Notes under the pieces: generated by a model
Seen by the model: the letters and a program-made list of their open reading frames with translations, nothing else
What the model was told of the DNA's origin: nothing
Databases searched by the model: none
Source of the DNA: Gigaspora rosea
Taxonomy: Eukaryota > Glomeromycota > Glomeromycetes > Diversisporales > Gigasporaceae
Direction of reading: 5' to 3'
DNA length: 64,000 nt
Assembly: GCA_003550325.1 (NCBI GenBank)
Contig: QKWP01001165.1
Coordinates: 30,424-94,423 of the forward strand
Made by a program: the position numbers and the translations under genes
In this document: one piece after another, positions 12,776 through 25,001 of the stretch
Numbering within the stretch: position 1 is the stretch's first letter
Layout of the letters: each line of letters opens with the position of its first letter

Positions 12776-13830
12776 TAATATTCCTTATATTTGCTAATAT
12801 TCACTTATATTTGCTTATATTTGCTTATATTCCTTATATTTGCTATTGCTTGCAAAGTGCCGGAAAAGTTAAAATAGGTATTTTTTTAAAAACGCGAAAT
12901 GGCGTACTTAAAATAGGTATTTTTGTAAAGTAGCAGAAAAGTTAGGTTGTTTTCTTGTAAAGTTTCGAAAAAAGTAAGAAATAAATAAAATAAAATAAAA
13001 GTAAAAAAATAAGTAAAACAAACAAACAAAAAACAAAACTGAAAAAATACCAAAAAAAACAAAAACAAAAAAATAAACTATTATATTTGCTTATATTTGC
13101 TCAAATTCGCTTAAATTCGATTAAATTCGTTCATATTCGTGACTTCTTGCAAAGTGCTCTTGTAAAGTGCCAGAAAAGTCAAATCATTTTCTTGCAAAGT
13201 TCCAAAAGAAGTAAAGGATAAATAAAATAAAATTAAATTAAAAAAATAAGTAAAAAAAAGAAAACAAACAAAAAACTAAAATGTAAGCAAACTAATAAAA
13301 AAATAAACAAAGCCCTAAATCTTCATTTCGAGTTCGTGTTTTTGCAATTCAGAATCGTTAAAGGTTTTGCAAAGTGCTGGAATAAAATAAATTAATAAAA
13401 ATAAAAAAAAAACAAAACCAAAAAAACATGAAACAAAAAATAAATAAAATGAAAACTTGCAAAAACTTGCAAAAACTTGCATTCTTGAACTTTTGAAATT
13501 GCTAAAGAAAGTGAAAGTAGTTGTGTGTTCTTGCAAAGTATTGAAAGGTTGAGTTGGCTTGCACAAAGTGCTGAAAGTCATTGGATTTCTGCAAAGTGCT
13601 AGTGGTAAAGTGTAAAAATAAAATAAAAAAATAAAAAAAAAAATAGAAATAAAAAAAAACAAACCAAAACTAAAAAAATGAAATGAAACTAAACAAATCA
13701 AAAAGAAACAAAAAAACAATGTAAAATTGATAGAAGATCTAATCTATAAACAAAAAAAAAAATAAACAAAGATCTAATCTAATCTTTTACTTTAATCATC
13801 AAAAAATATCGAAACATTTCAAAAATATTA
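12776..13830. repeat. A-rich degenerate tandem array
   Basis: Starts with a TTATATTTGC tandem (12788-12844). Many copies of CTTGCAAAGTGCYRGAAAAG-like words follow (about 12850, 13147, 13190, 13360, 13530, 13560, 13590), spaced by AAATAAAATAAAA low-complexity DNA. The open frames on the minus strand are F-rich artefacts of poly-A runs. Confidence 0.55.
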
Positions 13831-15099
13831 GTTAAATGCATCCTTGATATAATCCAGGTTACAAATCGTTCTAAAATATTTCAAATGTATTCAAAATATT
13901 AAAAATAAAAAAGAAAAAGAGAGAGAGAGATAAAAGAAAAAGAGGTGTAAAAGGAAGAGAGAGTAAAGGAAGAAAGGGGTAAAAGGGAGAGGGGTAAAAA
14001 TCATTCACAATGGTCTTTTTTTTTTTAAGTTTTTTGGCACAATTTGTAGTATATATATTTATAATCCTTGGTAGGTTGTGGATTAAATGAGCTTAAGAGA
14101 TTTTGAACTTTTCAAAAAAAATTTTTTTATTTAGTGATCCAGGTTGAAATTTTTGTGACATAGTCAAAACACTATATACTTATCAGAATTTACCGATTTT
14201 AGGTTCATTAGGATCATCTTATTGAGATAAGCATTTTGGTAGTAAAATTATCCAAAAACGAATCACTGGTTCAAGTATTAGTTAATATTAAAGTTTATAA
14301 AATTTTTAATAATATATACAAAAATAATATAATTAAAACGGACAAATCTATAACGATCTTGAGATAATTTTAGGCTCATTGAAATTATCTCATTGTGATG
14401 AACATTTTGGCAGTAAAATAATCATCCAAAACGGATCACTGGTTCAAAAGTTATTAAATGTTTAAGATTAAAAATTTTTAAAAATTTTAATAATTTTAGC
14501 CAATCAAAAGTTATCTTTATTAGAACCTGATAATTTTCTGAACCCTTATTCCAGATGATAAATGACACTCCCTTAGTAGGTTCTATAGCAAAATTATTAG
14601 CTGCTATTTTACTTAATAAATTGCTATGATTTTATTATAATAATAAAATTTTAGTAATCCTGGGCAAAACAAATTATTTCTGGTTTAGCCAACCAGGATT
14701 TGATATATTCCGACCAGAATTTTCTAGTATAAGTTCTAAATTTATAGCTGTTCTAAAACAATAAATAAAAATTTAATTGATAATAATTCAGTCAAAATTG
14801 ATAGACTTTTATTTTAGGTATATGCAAAGATGTTTTGATATATTATGATATGTTATAGTCTGGTGCAAAAAGATTTGCACACAAAATTTAAACCAATTTT
14901 TTACTATAAATAAAAATTAATAAATTATTAAGGATAATTATTTTTAGTGTGAGGGTGTACCGTGTAAAAGGTATAATCACAAGTATATATAAACAGTGAT
15001 GATATGATCATTTGATAATCACTAATTTTTTTTATTTTTTTTGCATTTCTTTTAGGTCGTAGTTGAAGGCACTATTAACAGAGTCATAGATGCACTATC
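13831..15099. repeat. Fragments of the dispersed foldback family
   Basis: A GA-rich stretch at 13910-14000, then two imperfect copies (14195-14290, 14365-14460) of the motif seen in foldback arms at 18.1, 28.3-28.7 and 38.9 kb: ATTTTGGTAGTAAAAT, then a TCCAAAACGRATCACTGG word and TTCAA. No gene seen. Confidence 0.45.
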
Positions 15100-15107
15100 A
15101 TTGTTAT

Positions 15108-15242
15108 CAGTGTTGGGCTCGCTTATAAGTCCAGTAAAATTGAACTGAAACTGGACTTATAAATAGTCCACTGGACTTATAAGTCCAGTAGTCCAGTTTA
15201 TAAGTCCAATAAAGCGGACTTTTGGTCCAGAGCCCAATGCTA
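15108..15242. mobile_element. hAT-like MITE, 135 bp
   Basis: Ends CAGTGTTGGGCTC and, reversed, TAGCATTGGGCTC fit the YAGNG rule of hAT termini. Flanks ATTGTTAT (15100-15107) and GTCGTTAT (15243-15250) match at 6 of 8 positions, both differences being transitions, as an old 8-bp target duplication would. The interior iterates TTATAAGTCCAGT. Confidence 0.6.
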
Positions 15243-15697
15243 GTCGTTATTGAAGTTATGATAGGTGACTTATAGTGGATTTTATTGTCTAACTTGCTTC
15301 TGTTATTACATTTAACTTTGCAATTTTCTTTCTAGATCATTCTTAGTAATATTATAGAAGGTATCATCATTTCTTGTATTTGTTTTATAGTGGATTTCAT
15401 GTTTGATTTGCTTCTGGTGACGCTCACATTGCATGCATAATCTTCTACTTTTTCTAGAATGTTCTCAAATTTAGTTTTGCACTATATCAACATATAGCTA
15501 AATATCATCATTTCTTGTATTGACTTTATTGTGGATTTTTAGTTGATTTACTTGTGGTGTCACTAGTGTTATATATCTAACTACCTACTTTTCTTTCCAC
15601 AGTAGTTGTCCGTTTTGTGCTATGTCACTATTGTAGGTGGGTTATTGCTTCTTATGTTGATATCATAGTTCATTACGTCAGTTGATTTGCTTCTAAT

Positions 15698-17713
15698 TAG
15701 GGCTCCGATGGACCCGAACTGAGACCGGACTTTAGGCAAGTCCGAGTCCGGTTCGAATTTTGAACCAGACTTGGACTCAAACTATTTTTACAACACAGTC
15801 CAGTCCAAGTCCGAATATCAAACTTTTGGCTTGGTTCGAGTCCGGTTTGAGCCCAGTCCGAAAAGTTTGAGTCCGGTCTGAAAGTCCGAAACCCAATTCA
15901 ATGTGCATAAAATGGTGATATCAATCAATTAAATATCAGCTTTTGTTAATGAAAGTTGATCAAATGTCTCACGAATCGTGAGCCATATCTCAACTATCCT
16001 AATTCAAACACTAAATGCTTATCCGAAAGAGCTTGCTAGAACGGGGATGGTAAATGACCTGTCATTTGCCTATTTTGCAAATGATCTGAAATGACTTCAG
16101 AATGACTGGTCATTATGATCATTTAAATTCCGGGTCATTTGAAAATGACTCGTGACCAAATGACTTAGGTCATCTGAAAATGACCAGGGTCATTTGGGAA
16201 CAGCCTGAGTCATTTGCAATCGGTGGGCCATTTAATGTTTGTGTATGATCGGATGCTGTGCCTAGAACCTGACCCAGTCAGATAATAGTGTTCCAAGTCA
16301 TAATCTGGTTCAACGGATCATATAGAGGCTTACAAATTTTAATTAATATTTATCGAGGTTATGCATTTAAATAAGCCATTTGAGTTATGGATATTATTAT
16401 TTAATATATATTTTACAACACTTAGTAAATATAAAAATATTTTATAATCTAGGTCTGAAATAATTTATTCGAGTTATGGTATTTACTATTAAATTTCACT
16501 TATAGAACTTAGTGGTATAAAAAACATTTATTAATCTAAGATCTAAAAAATAAGTTATTCACAACATTTGTCATAATAATCCACAAAAGGATGTTTATTA
16601 ATCTAAGTTTTGAAAATAAGTCTCGTAAATATTAACTGCTTAATTCACTATATTTGCAATTTTCTTTTGAGTCACGTATTATAATACAGTAGTCATTTCA
16701 AATTCATTACATTTCATGGAACTCAATTAATTATTCACACATTTTTCTTTTATAAATAAATAAATTTCATAAAATATAATAAACATAGGGTAGCTATTTA
16801 TGTTGTATTCGCAGATTCATACGACCCAAAAAATTACAAAGATTATTGATCTAAATAAATCAAAGTTCGATAATCTAAGTATTATATTTAAAATTTCTAT
16901 TTCATAAATATTGCTTTTAATTTCAATTGGTAAGTATTCATTAATCTAAACGTTTAAAATAAGCTATTCATAAGATATACTATTTAATCATGTTAATTTT
17001 GTAAATATAAAGAATTTTTATTAATTTAAGTTAAATCATATGACTATTTAAATATTTATTTTATTTGCATCTGGTTAGTTGGGAGCATAAAAATTATTGC
17101 ATTTACATATATTAATACGAATGAAACTGCATTTATTATTATTATTATTAGGCCAGTATTATTAATAACCTGATTATTTTTTATCAGAGGCCTACCCCCC
17201 TCCCTCTTCCTTAATATATAAATAGTCAGGTTCTTATATATAATTTCAACTTTTTTTACTCCCCCCTCTCTAAAAAATCACCTGATTTTTGTTACTCTCC
17301 TTATTAATCTGTTATATCAAAAATCGTCCAAATTAGTTGTTGGATGATCTAAAAAAAAAAATTAAAAAATTGGTAAATCGTTGCAAAATTGTTGTAAAAA
17401 ATTAAAAACCAGTATAGTTTTTTTTTTTTAAGTTTTTTTTTACATTTTTTACTGCATATATTTATGATCTATGCCAAATTATGAATCAGATTGGCATAAG
17501 AAATTTTTTATCTTTTTTTTTTTTTTACTGCCAATACCGGACCTGAACAGGTTCGCGAACTTCGAACTGGAACTGGACCGAACCTATAATCATGTTTGAG
17601 TTTGGTACTTTAGGTTCGGGTCCGGGTCTGAAATTTTCAAAATTTATGGTTCGAGTCTGGGTTCGAGTCTGGGTCTGGCCGGACCCAGACCAGACCCGGA
17701 CTTCGGAGCCCTA
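15698..17713. mobile_element. hAT-like element, 2.0 kb, non-autonomous
   Basis: Ends TAGGGCTCCGATGG and, reversed, TAGGGCTCCGAAGT. Flanks CTTCTAAT (15690-15697) and CTTCTGAT (17714-17721) match 7 of 8. Both subterminal regions (15715-15895 and 17528-17700) iterate AGTCCGAGTCCGG / GGTTCGGGTC words. The middle is unrelated AT-rich DNA and includes a second word-repeat patch at about 16045-16230. No transposase recognised. Confidence 0.7.
16045..16230. repeat. TCATTTG / CAAATGA word-repeat patch
   Basis: Short words GGTCATTTG, AAATGACC and AAATGACTT alternate in both orientations about a dozen times. This resembles the subterminal word arrays of the hAT-like elements but without clear termini. 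Confidence 0.5.
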
Positions 17714-19206
17714 CTTCTGATATTGGTAATATTGCATGTTTAATTTTTCACTTTTCTTTCTAAGCCATTCTAGGTATCAATTTTATACTATATTACTATT
17801 GCTAATATGTCATTGTTTCTTTACTATTAAATTTGTAGTTAACTTGCATCTGGTGTTGCTCATATTGCATATTTAACTATCCACTTTTTATTAGATGTTC
17901 TTGATATTGATTTCACATTGTGTAGCTATTAGGGGGCTTCCAGAAATCAGCTGATTTTGGGGGTGTGTGGGTCAGCTAAAGTATCAGGTATAATTCTAGC
18001 CAAAATTTTATAATTCTGGCCAAAGTTACAATATTATTTTTGACCAAAATTATAGATTTATTAACAATATTTAATAATTAATAACTTTTAATTTACTGGA
18101 TCAAATTTAATGATTTAACTACCAAAAAAATGATCCTCTCAATGAGAGGATTCTAGCAAGCCAAAAATCATTAAAATCTAATCACTGGATCCTAAGATCA
18201 GAATATATATATGTTACTATAAGAGTTTTATAATTTATTAAAAAATTATAAACGCACGTATGAATTCTGTGCCAGGTTATGACAATCATTTATCATGTGA
18301 TTTTATTCGGGTACACAAAATGTGATCGCTATGCATGTCATGTAACATAATATCAAACCAATATTCTAAAACAAATGAGATTTTTTGCGTATGTACAGTA
18401 TACTTAATCGGATTTTATTTCTTATAACTAATTAACGTAGCTTTGGTTCGAAGGTGCATATATTTTATTTTGGTTATAAAACGTTAGTTTTTTTTTAATT
18501 TAAAAGCATATAAATTAATTCCTAGGACATCAAATAAAAAAGGACACTGTATAGTCTGTTTGATGGTTTGGTAGAATCACATTGCTCCCTTATTATTTTT
18601 GCATTTGTATTCTGTATGAAGGATGAATGAGACTACATCCTAATGAAAATAGTGCCTTTAAACCGAACAATGCTACATAACTTAAAAGTTGTACATTATT
18701 ACCCGAAATAGGAAGTATTATATCTTAGAATCTGTTTCTCATTATTACCCGTACATGTACATACATATCTTATTCGTATATTTATTATGGTTATTGAAAC
18801 CATTTATTAAATCCGTCAGTACTTTCAACTTTACCCAATACGTATACTTTTTTTCTCATAGCGATAGCAGTAGCTTTGTCTAATACTATATTTTTTCTTA
18901 TAACAATTGGTAATGTGTATTAAGTAATTATTAAAGTAATCGTTATGATATACACTTAGGCTTTCTAATGTAAATTGAGATAAGTTTTTGAAACAAATTA
19001 ATTTTAAACTCAGATGCTTGTTTTGACAAATGTATGATGAAACTATAACGAAATAGTATGATGAAACTATGACGAAATAGTATAATGAAATCGCAGTATA
19101 TAAAGAAAATCAGAACTTTTTATTTTTTACCTCTTTTTCATTCTTTTGTGTTTTTCTCTCAAAAAAACTTGCTATTTTTTGTGCATTCGCATTTTTTATA
19201 CTTGTT

Positions 19207-22200
19207 ATGAACCTAAATACAACCGAATCATTGTTCAATAATGAAGTGTTAAATAATGAAAATTCAGAATCGTTGCTCAATTCAAATGAAACGGGAATCA
19301 TATTACCTGGATATGTTACAGCCATACTTCTATCAAATTATAATTATTATATAAATGAATTTCACAAATTTTCTGACTATATTACAGCTAAAGGATTTTC
19401 AGTAAATCAATTCGAAGTAAGTCTTTTGGTGAATGTTAATTGTAGCAAAGGTGCACAAAAATGGATTGTTGACTTTGAGGAAACATCAAAAATGACGATG
19501 CGTCAGACTAAGGGATATCAAATTCAAGAAAAGAAAGTTATTTTCAGACAAATGAGACATTGTATTCACAGTGATGTAGTAAGACAAAAGCAAGGCAATC
19601 CCGTGCTAAAAAAACCTAATTCGTTACGTATTAGAAATACTGAATGTAAAGCAACTATTCATCTTCGACTCAAAAGGTAACGTCTTCAAAATAATCATCT
19701 ACTTGAAATAACTATTAAATATCAACATAACCATGTTGTTCATTCAGCAATAGCCCTTAGTTTTAGACATGTGAAAGATGAAATTCATGATAAATATATT
19801 GAACTTTTTGAAAATGGACACTCACCGGCTAGTGCTCTATATACATATGAGGACAGTCTTCATTTGTGTGCAAGTAACGATCAAGAGCTTATGCAATTAC
19901 TAGCTGATCGTGCACTAAATTCTGATCATGGTTATGTTTCAAATTTGTTCAAACAATTTCGTCGTAATTGTGTTGGAGAAAAAATGGCATACCCATGTTT
20001 CAAAAGCTTAAAAAAGAAGTTAACTTTTACAACAATTCTGGAAAAGATCATGCTATTTTTCAAGAATACGATTCATATTCAAAGAAGGACTTTATTCTTT
20101 GCATAGTTACAAATTTGATGGCTCGCATTCACGAAAAAATTTATCAATCAGGTGAAATTTGTTATGTGGATGCTTCAGCATCATTTGAACCTTTAAACAC
20201 TTCAATCACTTTGTTTTATACTAGCTGCATTGCTGTAGCATTGCCCCTCGGTATTCTTGTGATGTCAGATGAGTTGGAAATGACCCTTGAAAAGAAAATG
20301 AATATGCTAAAGTCACTTCTTCCACAGCATGCATTTTTTGGACGTGGGCCTAATGTTGGTCCAATATCTATTCTTACTGATGATTCAAAGCATGAGCGCA
20401 ATGCCTTGGGGCGTTGCTGACCACAATTGAAATGACTACTATGTGTATTTCATGTTCTTCAAGCTTTTTGGCGCTGGTTACATAACTCAAAACATAACAT
20501 AGATAAAGCTCATAAAATACCCATAATGAACATTATGAAAAATATATTATATGCGTCAATGGAAGCCATAATGATAGAAAGTTACAATGAATTAAAAACC
20601 AATTATTACCACATGTATCCACAATTACAGAGACATTTTGAGTCACTTTGGAATAGACGGCAATTCTGGGCAGTATTGTTTCGATCTGGACTTCCACTTC
20701 AGGTAACAATACTAATAACTACATAGAGCGTAGTTTCGGGTTGTTAAAGAATATTATCTTTGCACGTACTAAAGCATATAATAGTGTTCAGGTGTTTCAG
20801 TTTATTATTACTAGCATGGAGCAATATTATGAACGTCGATTACTTGGAATAGCACATTGTCATCCTGGTCATGTTCGAATTGCTAGAAGATTTTTATGCC
20901 CTGGTTGGGAGGCGATTGATGCTACAAAAATTCAACAAACTGAAATAAGCGTGGAATATTTGGTCCAAAGTCAAAAACAAGGCATTGATTTATTTTATAC
21001 TGTCAATATGGAATTTTGTACATGTACATGCATTGTTGGGCTGTTCAGAGCTCTCTGTAAGCATCAAGGTGCGGTGGCCGCAAAATACAATATTGGATGT
21101 TTAAATTTTTTCCCATCTTTAATGCCAAACGACCATGCTTGTTTTGCGTATATTGCATGTGGTAAGTAGTTAATTATTTAATGTTTCAATTTAATTTCTT
21201 TAAAAAAATTTTAACTTGTTTAATTACAATCAAGGGCTAACAGCAGATAATTGGTTTTATGCGTCATTACATACTTGCACAAATAATTATCAACATGAAT
21301 CAAATATAAACCAAGTTGTCACTGATATTGGTATTAATACTATAAATGAAGCTGTCACTGAAATTGGTATAAATACCATGGACCAAGCTGCCACCGAAAT
21401 TGGTATGAATATCACAGACCAAGCTACCACTGAAATTGGTATGTATATTATAGACCAAGTTGCTACCAAAATTGGTAACCAAGTTGTCACTGACATTGAC
21501 ATTAATACCATAAACCAAGCTGCAACCAAAATTGGTATAAGTACCATAAATCAAGTTACTACCGAAATTGGTACAAATATCACAGACCAAGCTGCCACTG
21601 AAATTGGTACATATATTATAGACCTAGTTGCCACTGAAATTGGCATGAATACCATGAACCAAGCTGCCACCAAATTTGGTATTTACACAAATCAAATTTT
21701 AGCAACAAATACGAAAATAGATCAGATTATAGCTAATGCGAATATGAACCAAATTGCAGAAGCTGACACGTAAATATATTTATTTTATTTACTCATTCAT
21801 TGATTATTTTTTTTTGATACATAATTACTATTATATTATATTAAATACAAACTATTTTTTATTGGCACTTGATAAAGGCATGATGTAGTATTCTTTGAAA
21901 CATTTCTTAGAACAATTAAGGACGATTATGATAATTGCGGTCCCCAACTTCAAGCTGCTCTAGAAAAGCTGGCTGAAAGATACAATGCAGCAAAGGCTAA
22001 ATCTATCCCAGCACTAACGTCATTTCTTTACAGTATAAATCACAACAAATATTCACTAGTACGAGTAAAAAGTGGTGCTAAAATCCATGTGCAAGTTGAA
22101 TCGGTAAAGCGCAGGAAAACAGAATCTGGTGCAAAAAAATCTAATAATAAAGAAAATAATGATTCACATGCTATCCCAGCACGAAAGGTCCGGGCAGTTA

Positions 22201-22253
22201 GTAAAAAGAAATATAGTCTTAGTCAAAATATTAGCAGAAACAATTTAAATTAG
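19207..22253 (+). pseudogene. MULE A transposase gene (decayed)
   Basis: Mutator-type DDE transposase with a C-terminal SWIM zinc finger. Visible in order: N-terminal DNA-binding-like region ending KYQHNHVVHSAIALSFRHV (19700-19770); catalytic-core motif CYVDASASFEPLNTSITLFY (20160-20220); second acidic motif ILTDDSKHERNALG (20371-20412); and SWIM finger CTCTC...ALCKHQGAVAAK (21018-21081). Introns 21162-21234 and 21770-21877 (GT-AG, phase-consistent) lead to a tail of about 125 codons ending at 22253. Breaks: TAA at 19678, a frameshift in the A-run near 19982, TGA stops near 20420-20435 and a frameshift near 20701. The last two exons are open. Confidence 0.85.
21318..21690 (+). repeat. 36-bp coding minisatellite in the MULE A gene
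   Basis: About ten in-frame copies of a 12-residue unit (consensus VTEIGxNTxDQA) plus one shortened copy (ATKIGNQV). No stop interrupts the array. It sits between the SWIM exon and the last exon. Spurious open frames on the opposite strand come from the repeat itself. Confidence 0.85.
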
Positions 22254-22530
22254 GATTAAGTTTTTTTTGACGTTGATTTTTTTTAATATATTGATTTATG
22301 TTGCAATAGGTTTTTTTTTAATTAACAAAATTGTAATATGGACGCAATTTATTAATGAAAGAATTTGGTTTAGCATTCTTAATAGATCGTAAATCAATTT
22401 GAGACCAATATATGAATATATGCATAATTAAAGTTTTTAAAAATAGTTTATTATTTACAATGTGTATGTACATAATAGCACTAAAATATTATGGTAAATT
22501 AATTCTTATATTAGAAATGTAAGATGAATC

Positions 22531-22660
22531 TTGGAGAATTTATTAAAAATTAAAAAGTATGGTGGATCAATTGTCGGCTTGGAGACTTATTAAAAATTAA
22601 AGAGTATGGTGGATCAATTGCCGGCTTGGAGAACTTATTAAAAATTAAACCAGATAATTG
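22531..22660. repeat. 48-bp tandem repeat, about 2.5 copies
   Basis: Repeated words TTATTAAAAATTAAAGAG and TATGGTGGATCAATTGCCGG followed by CTTGGAGA. Confidence 0.7.
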
Positions 22661-22802
22661 GCGAGAGAAGCTAAGAAATTAGTTAAGTATAATGCACCTG
22701 TAAAAATTGGTATCTTAAAAAGACATGAACTTAAAATTTATATATTTCATACTAGCTATATATAATAAGGAATCAAAAATTTTAAATCAGAAATATAGTG
22801 CC

Positions 22803-23382
22803 ATATACACATCACTCTGGTTATACCGACAGCTGGATTAACCGACAGCTGGTTATATCGACACTTTTTTCAAAAAAAATCTATAATGTTAAAAATTCAT
22901 TGGTTATACCGACAATCATAAGAGATATTGATTATAATGACATACCGACAATTTTAATATTAAAAAATTATTTAAGATAATTTTTATTGCTGGATATAGT
23001 GACAATTTTTATAAACTGACTGTCGTTATAGGTGTACCAATCAAATTAATTTTTTAAATTTGCTTTATACTAAGCTTAGCATGAAACAATAAGCATAAAA
23101 TAAATTTATTTCATCATTTTATGCAAATATATGATGAATTTATTTTATGCTAAATATAAAACAATTTCATTTTGTGCTAAAATAAATTCATTTTGCTAAG
23201 TTTATTATTCTTAGTATAAGCTTGGTGAAAACAAAAAAATTTACCTCTGCCTAAGCTGACATATCTACTCAATATCAATATAATATCAGTATAGATAGAG
23301 ATACTTATTAAACTGACATCTGGATATATTGACAATTTTTCCATTGCTAGAGAATGTCAATATAACCAGAGTGACATGTATA
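22803..23382. mobile_element. MITE inside MULE A, about 580 bp
   Basis: Inverted ends: ATATACACATCACTCTGGTT followed by ATACCGAC on the left, and the inverse CAATATAACCAGAGTGACAT on the right. The word ACCGACA is repeated inside (22826-22950). It contains only a spurious 60-codon frame. Confidence 0.55.
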
Positions 23383-23856
23383 TATATAGATTCAGGCACC
23401 TTAAATCTAATTTTGAATAATAATTAGCAATAATTAAAACAGAATTAATTTTTAAAGCGTAGTAGTTTCAGTTTCTTTATTAAAATAAATAATGCCTTAA
23501 AATATAATTTTAATATAACATTACTGACGTTCTTATATCCAAGACTAATATTAGCTTTTAAATCTATATTAAATATAATTTATAAAGAAAAAACATCGCC
23601 TCAATAGTCATATCAGCATTTTTAAAAACATTATTTACATGACATGCATGGTGATCACATTTTGTGACCAGTATTACTGACCCATTTTTCACTTGCCTTA
23701 TTTGGTCATGATCGACATGCCGCATTGATTGATAATCTTAGCCAATAAAATTTAATACAATTATAATGTATTTCAATTGAACTATAAAACTAATACCGTC
23801 AATTCGGACCTCTATATAACGAATTTTGAATATAATGTACTCAAAATTTTAGGCTA

Positions 23857-24064
23857 TTTCTATTTGTACACCTGCGTATGAAACACGAAATATTAATAAC
23901 TCAAAATTTTGTCTATGAACCCACTTTTTAAAAAAAAAATCTATATAAAATTTTAGTATAAGCTACTTCTATCCTAATCACGAACCTAACTTATTTTAAC
24001 TTTCTTTAAATTTTTATTAATTTTTTATAAATTATACCCATGTTTCATACACGGATAGAAATTT
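23857..24064. mobile_element. MITE with inverted core cassette
   Basis: Ends TTTCTATTTGTACACCTGCG and, reversed, TTTCTATCCGTGTATGAAAC. The interior, read on the minus strand, has the same cassette as the 3.6, 12.5 and 55.0 kb elements (GTTCATAGACAAAATTTTGA next to an A/T-run). Nested in MULE B. Confidence 0.5.
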
Positions 24065-25001
24065 ATAAATTTTCTTTATTAAATAACGACTTTATTTAAA
24101 TGATTAATATGTAAGTTAGCACAATATTAAAAGAACAGATATTCTCAGATTTCATAAGCTTGTTTATTAAGAATATAATTCGAATAAATATGATAAAAAT
24201 TGAACATTTGCCTATATAATCTCTTAAATTAGAGAATATTGAATATGATAGTGATTTCTTTTAAAACTTATACGTAATGCTTGCTATGACATTACAACCA
24301 ATATTTCTAATGCAAAAAAATTCAAGCAATGATTATATGTACTGTACTACTTTAAGATTTTTCCATCAACATTATTGAGAGAAATTGGATTATTATATCT
24401 TTCGAATATGAATTTATAAAATGTGCTAAAAATTAAAATATTTTTGCTAAATAAATAAACCAATTTTAGTTTATTGAAAATATCACCATCTTAGCTTTTA
24501 AACAAACACAATTCATATCAATATTGAATTCAACGTTATAATAGTTTTTAAAGTAATGCTTCTGTTTTTCAAAAAGTGCCGATTTGAGTTAATAAACGGT
24601 TTAAATTAGTAATGTATTAATCATTATAAATATATACTTATCTGTTCAGAACTAGTAAAACCCAATTTAGATCAATCGGTTAATGCTAAATAAATATAAT
24701 ATTTATTTTACATTAGAATTTAAAAAGCTATGTATATGTTCGAATATATCAAATCGATTTTAACTCAGCAATTTGATATTATGACGTTATCTATGATGAT
24801 GAATTAAAATAATCTTTGTAATAAACTATTAATATATTACGATATAAATTATAATGACTCACCATTTTTGAAATTATAAGAAAAATTAGTAATAATTTCA
24901 TAAAAGTCAAAAATATTTATGCAAAACCTCAGAATTCGTAAAGAATATTAAAATTAAATATATATACATTACCTGGTTCTAGTTTTCAAGAATAAAATAA
25001 A

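Noticed and set aside
12886..13719. Minus-strand frames rich in Phe and Leu that look like membrane proteins
   Set aside because: They are translations of A-rich low-complexity repeats.
21290..21590. Two long open frames on the minus strand
   Set aside because: They mirror the in-frame 36-bp repeat of the MULE A gene and have no independent support.
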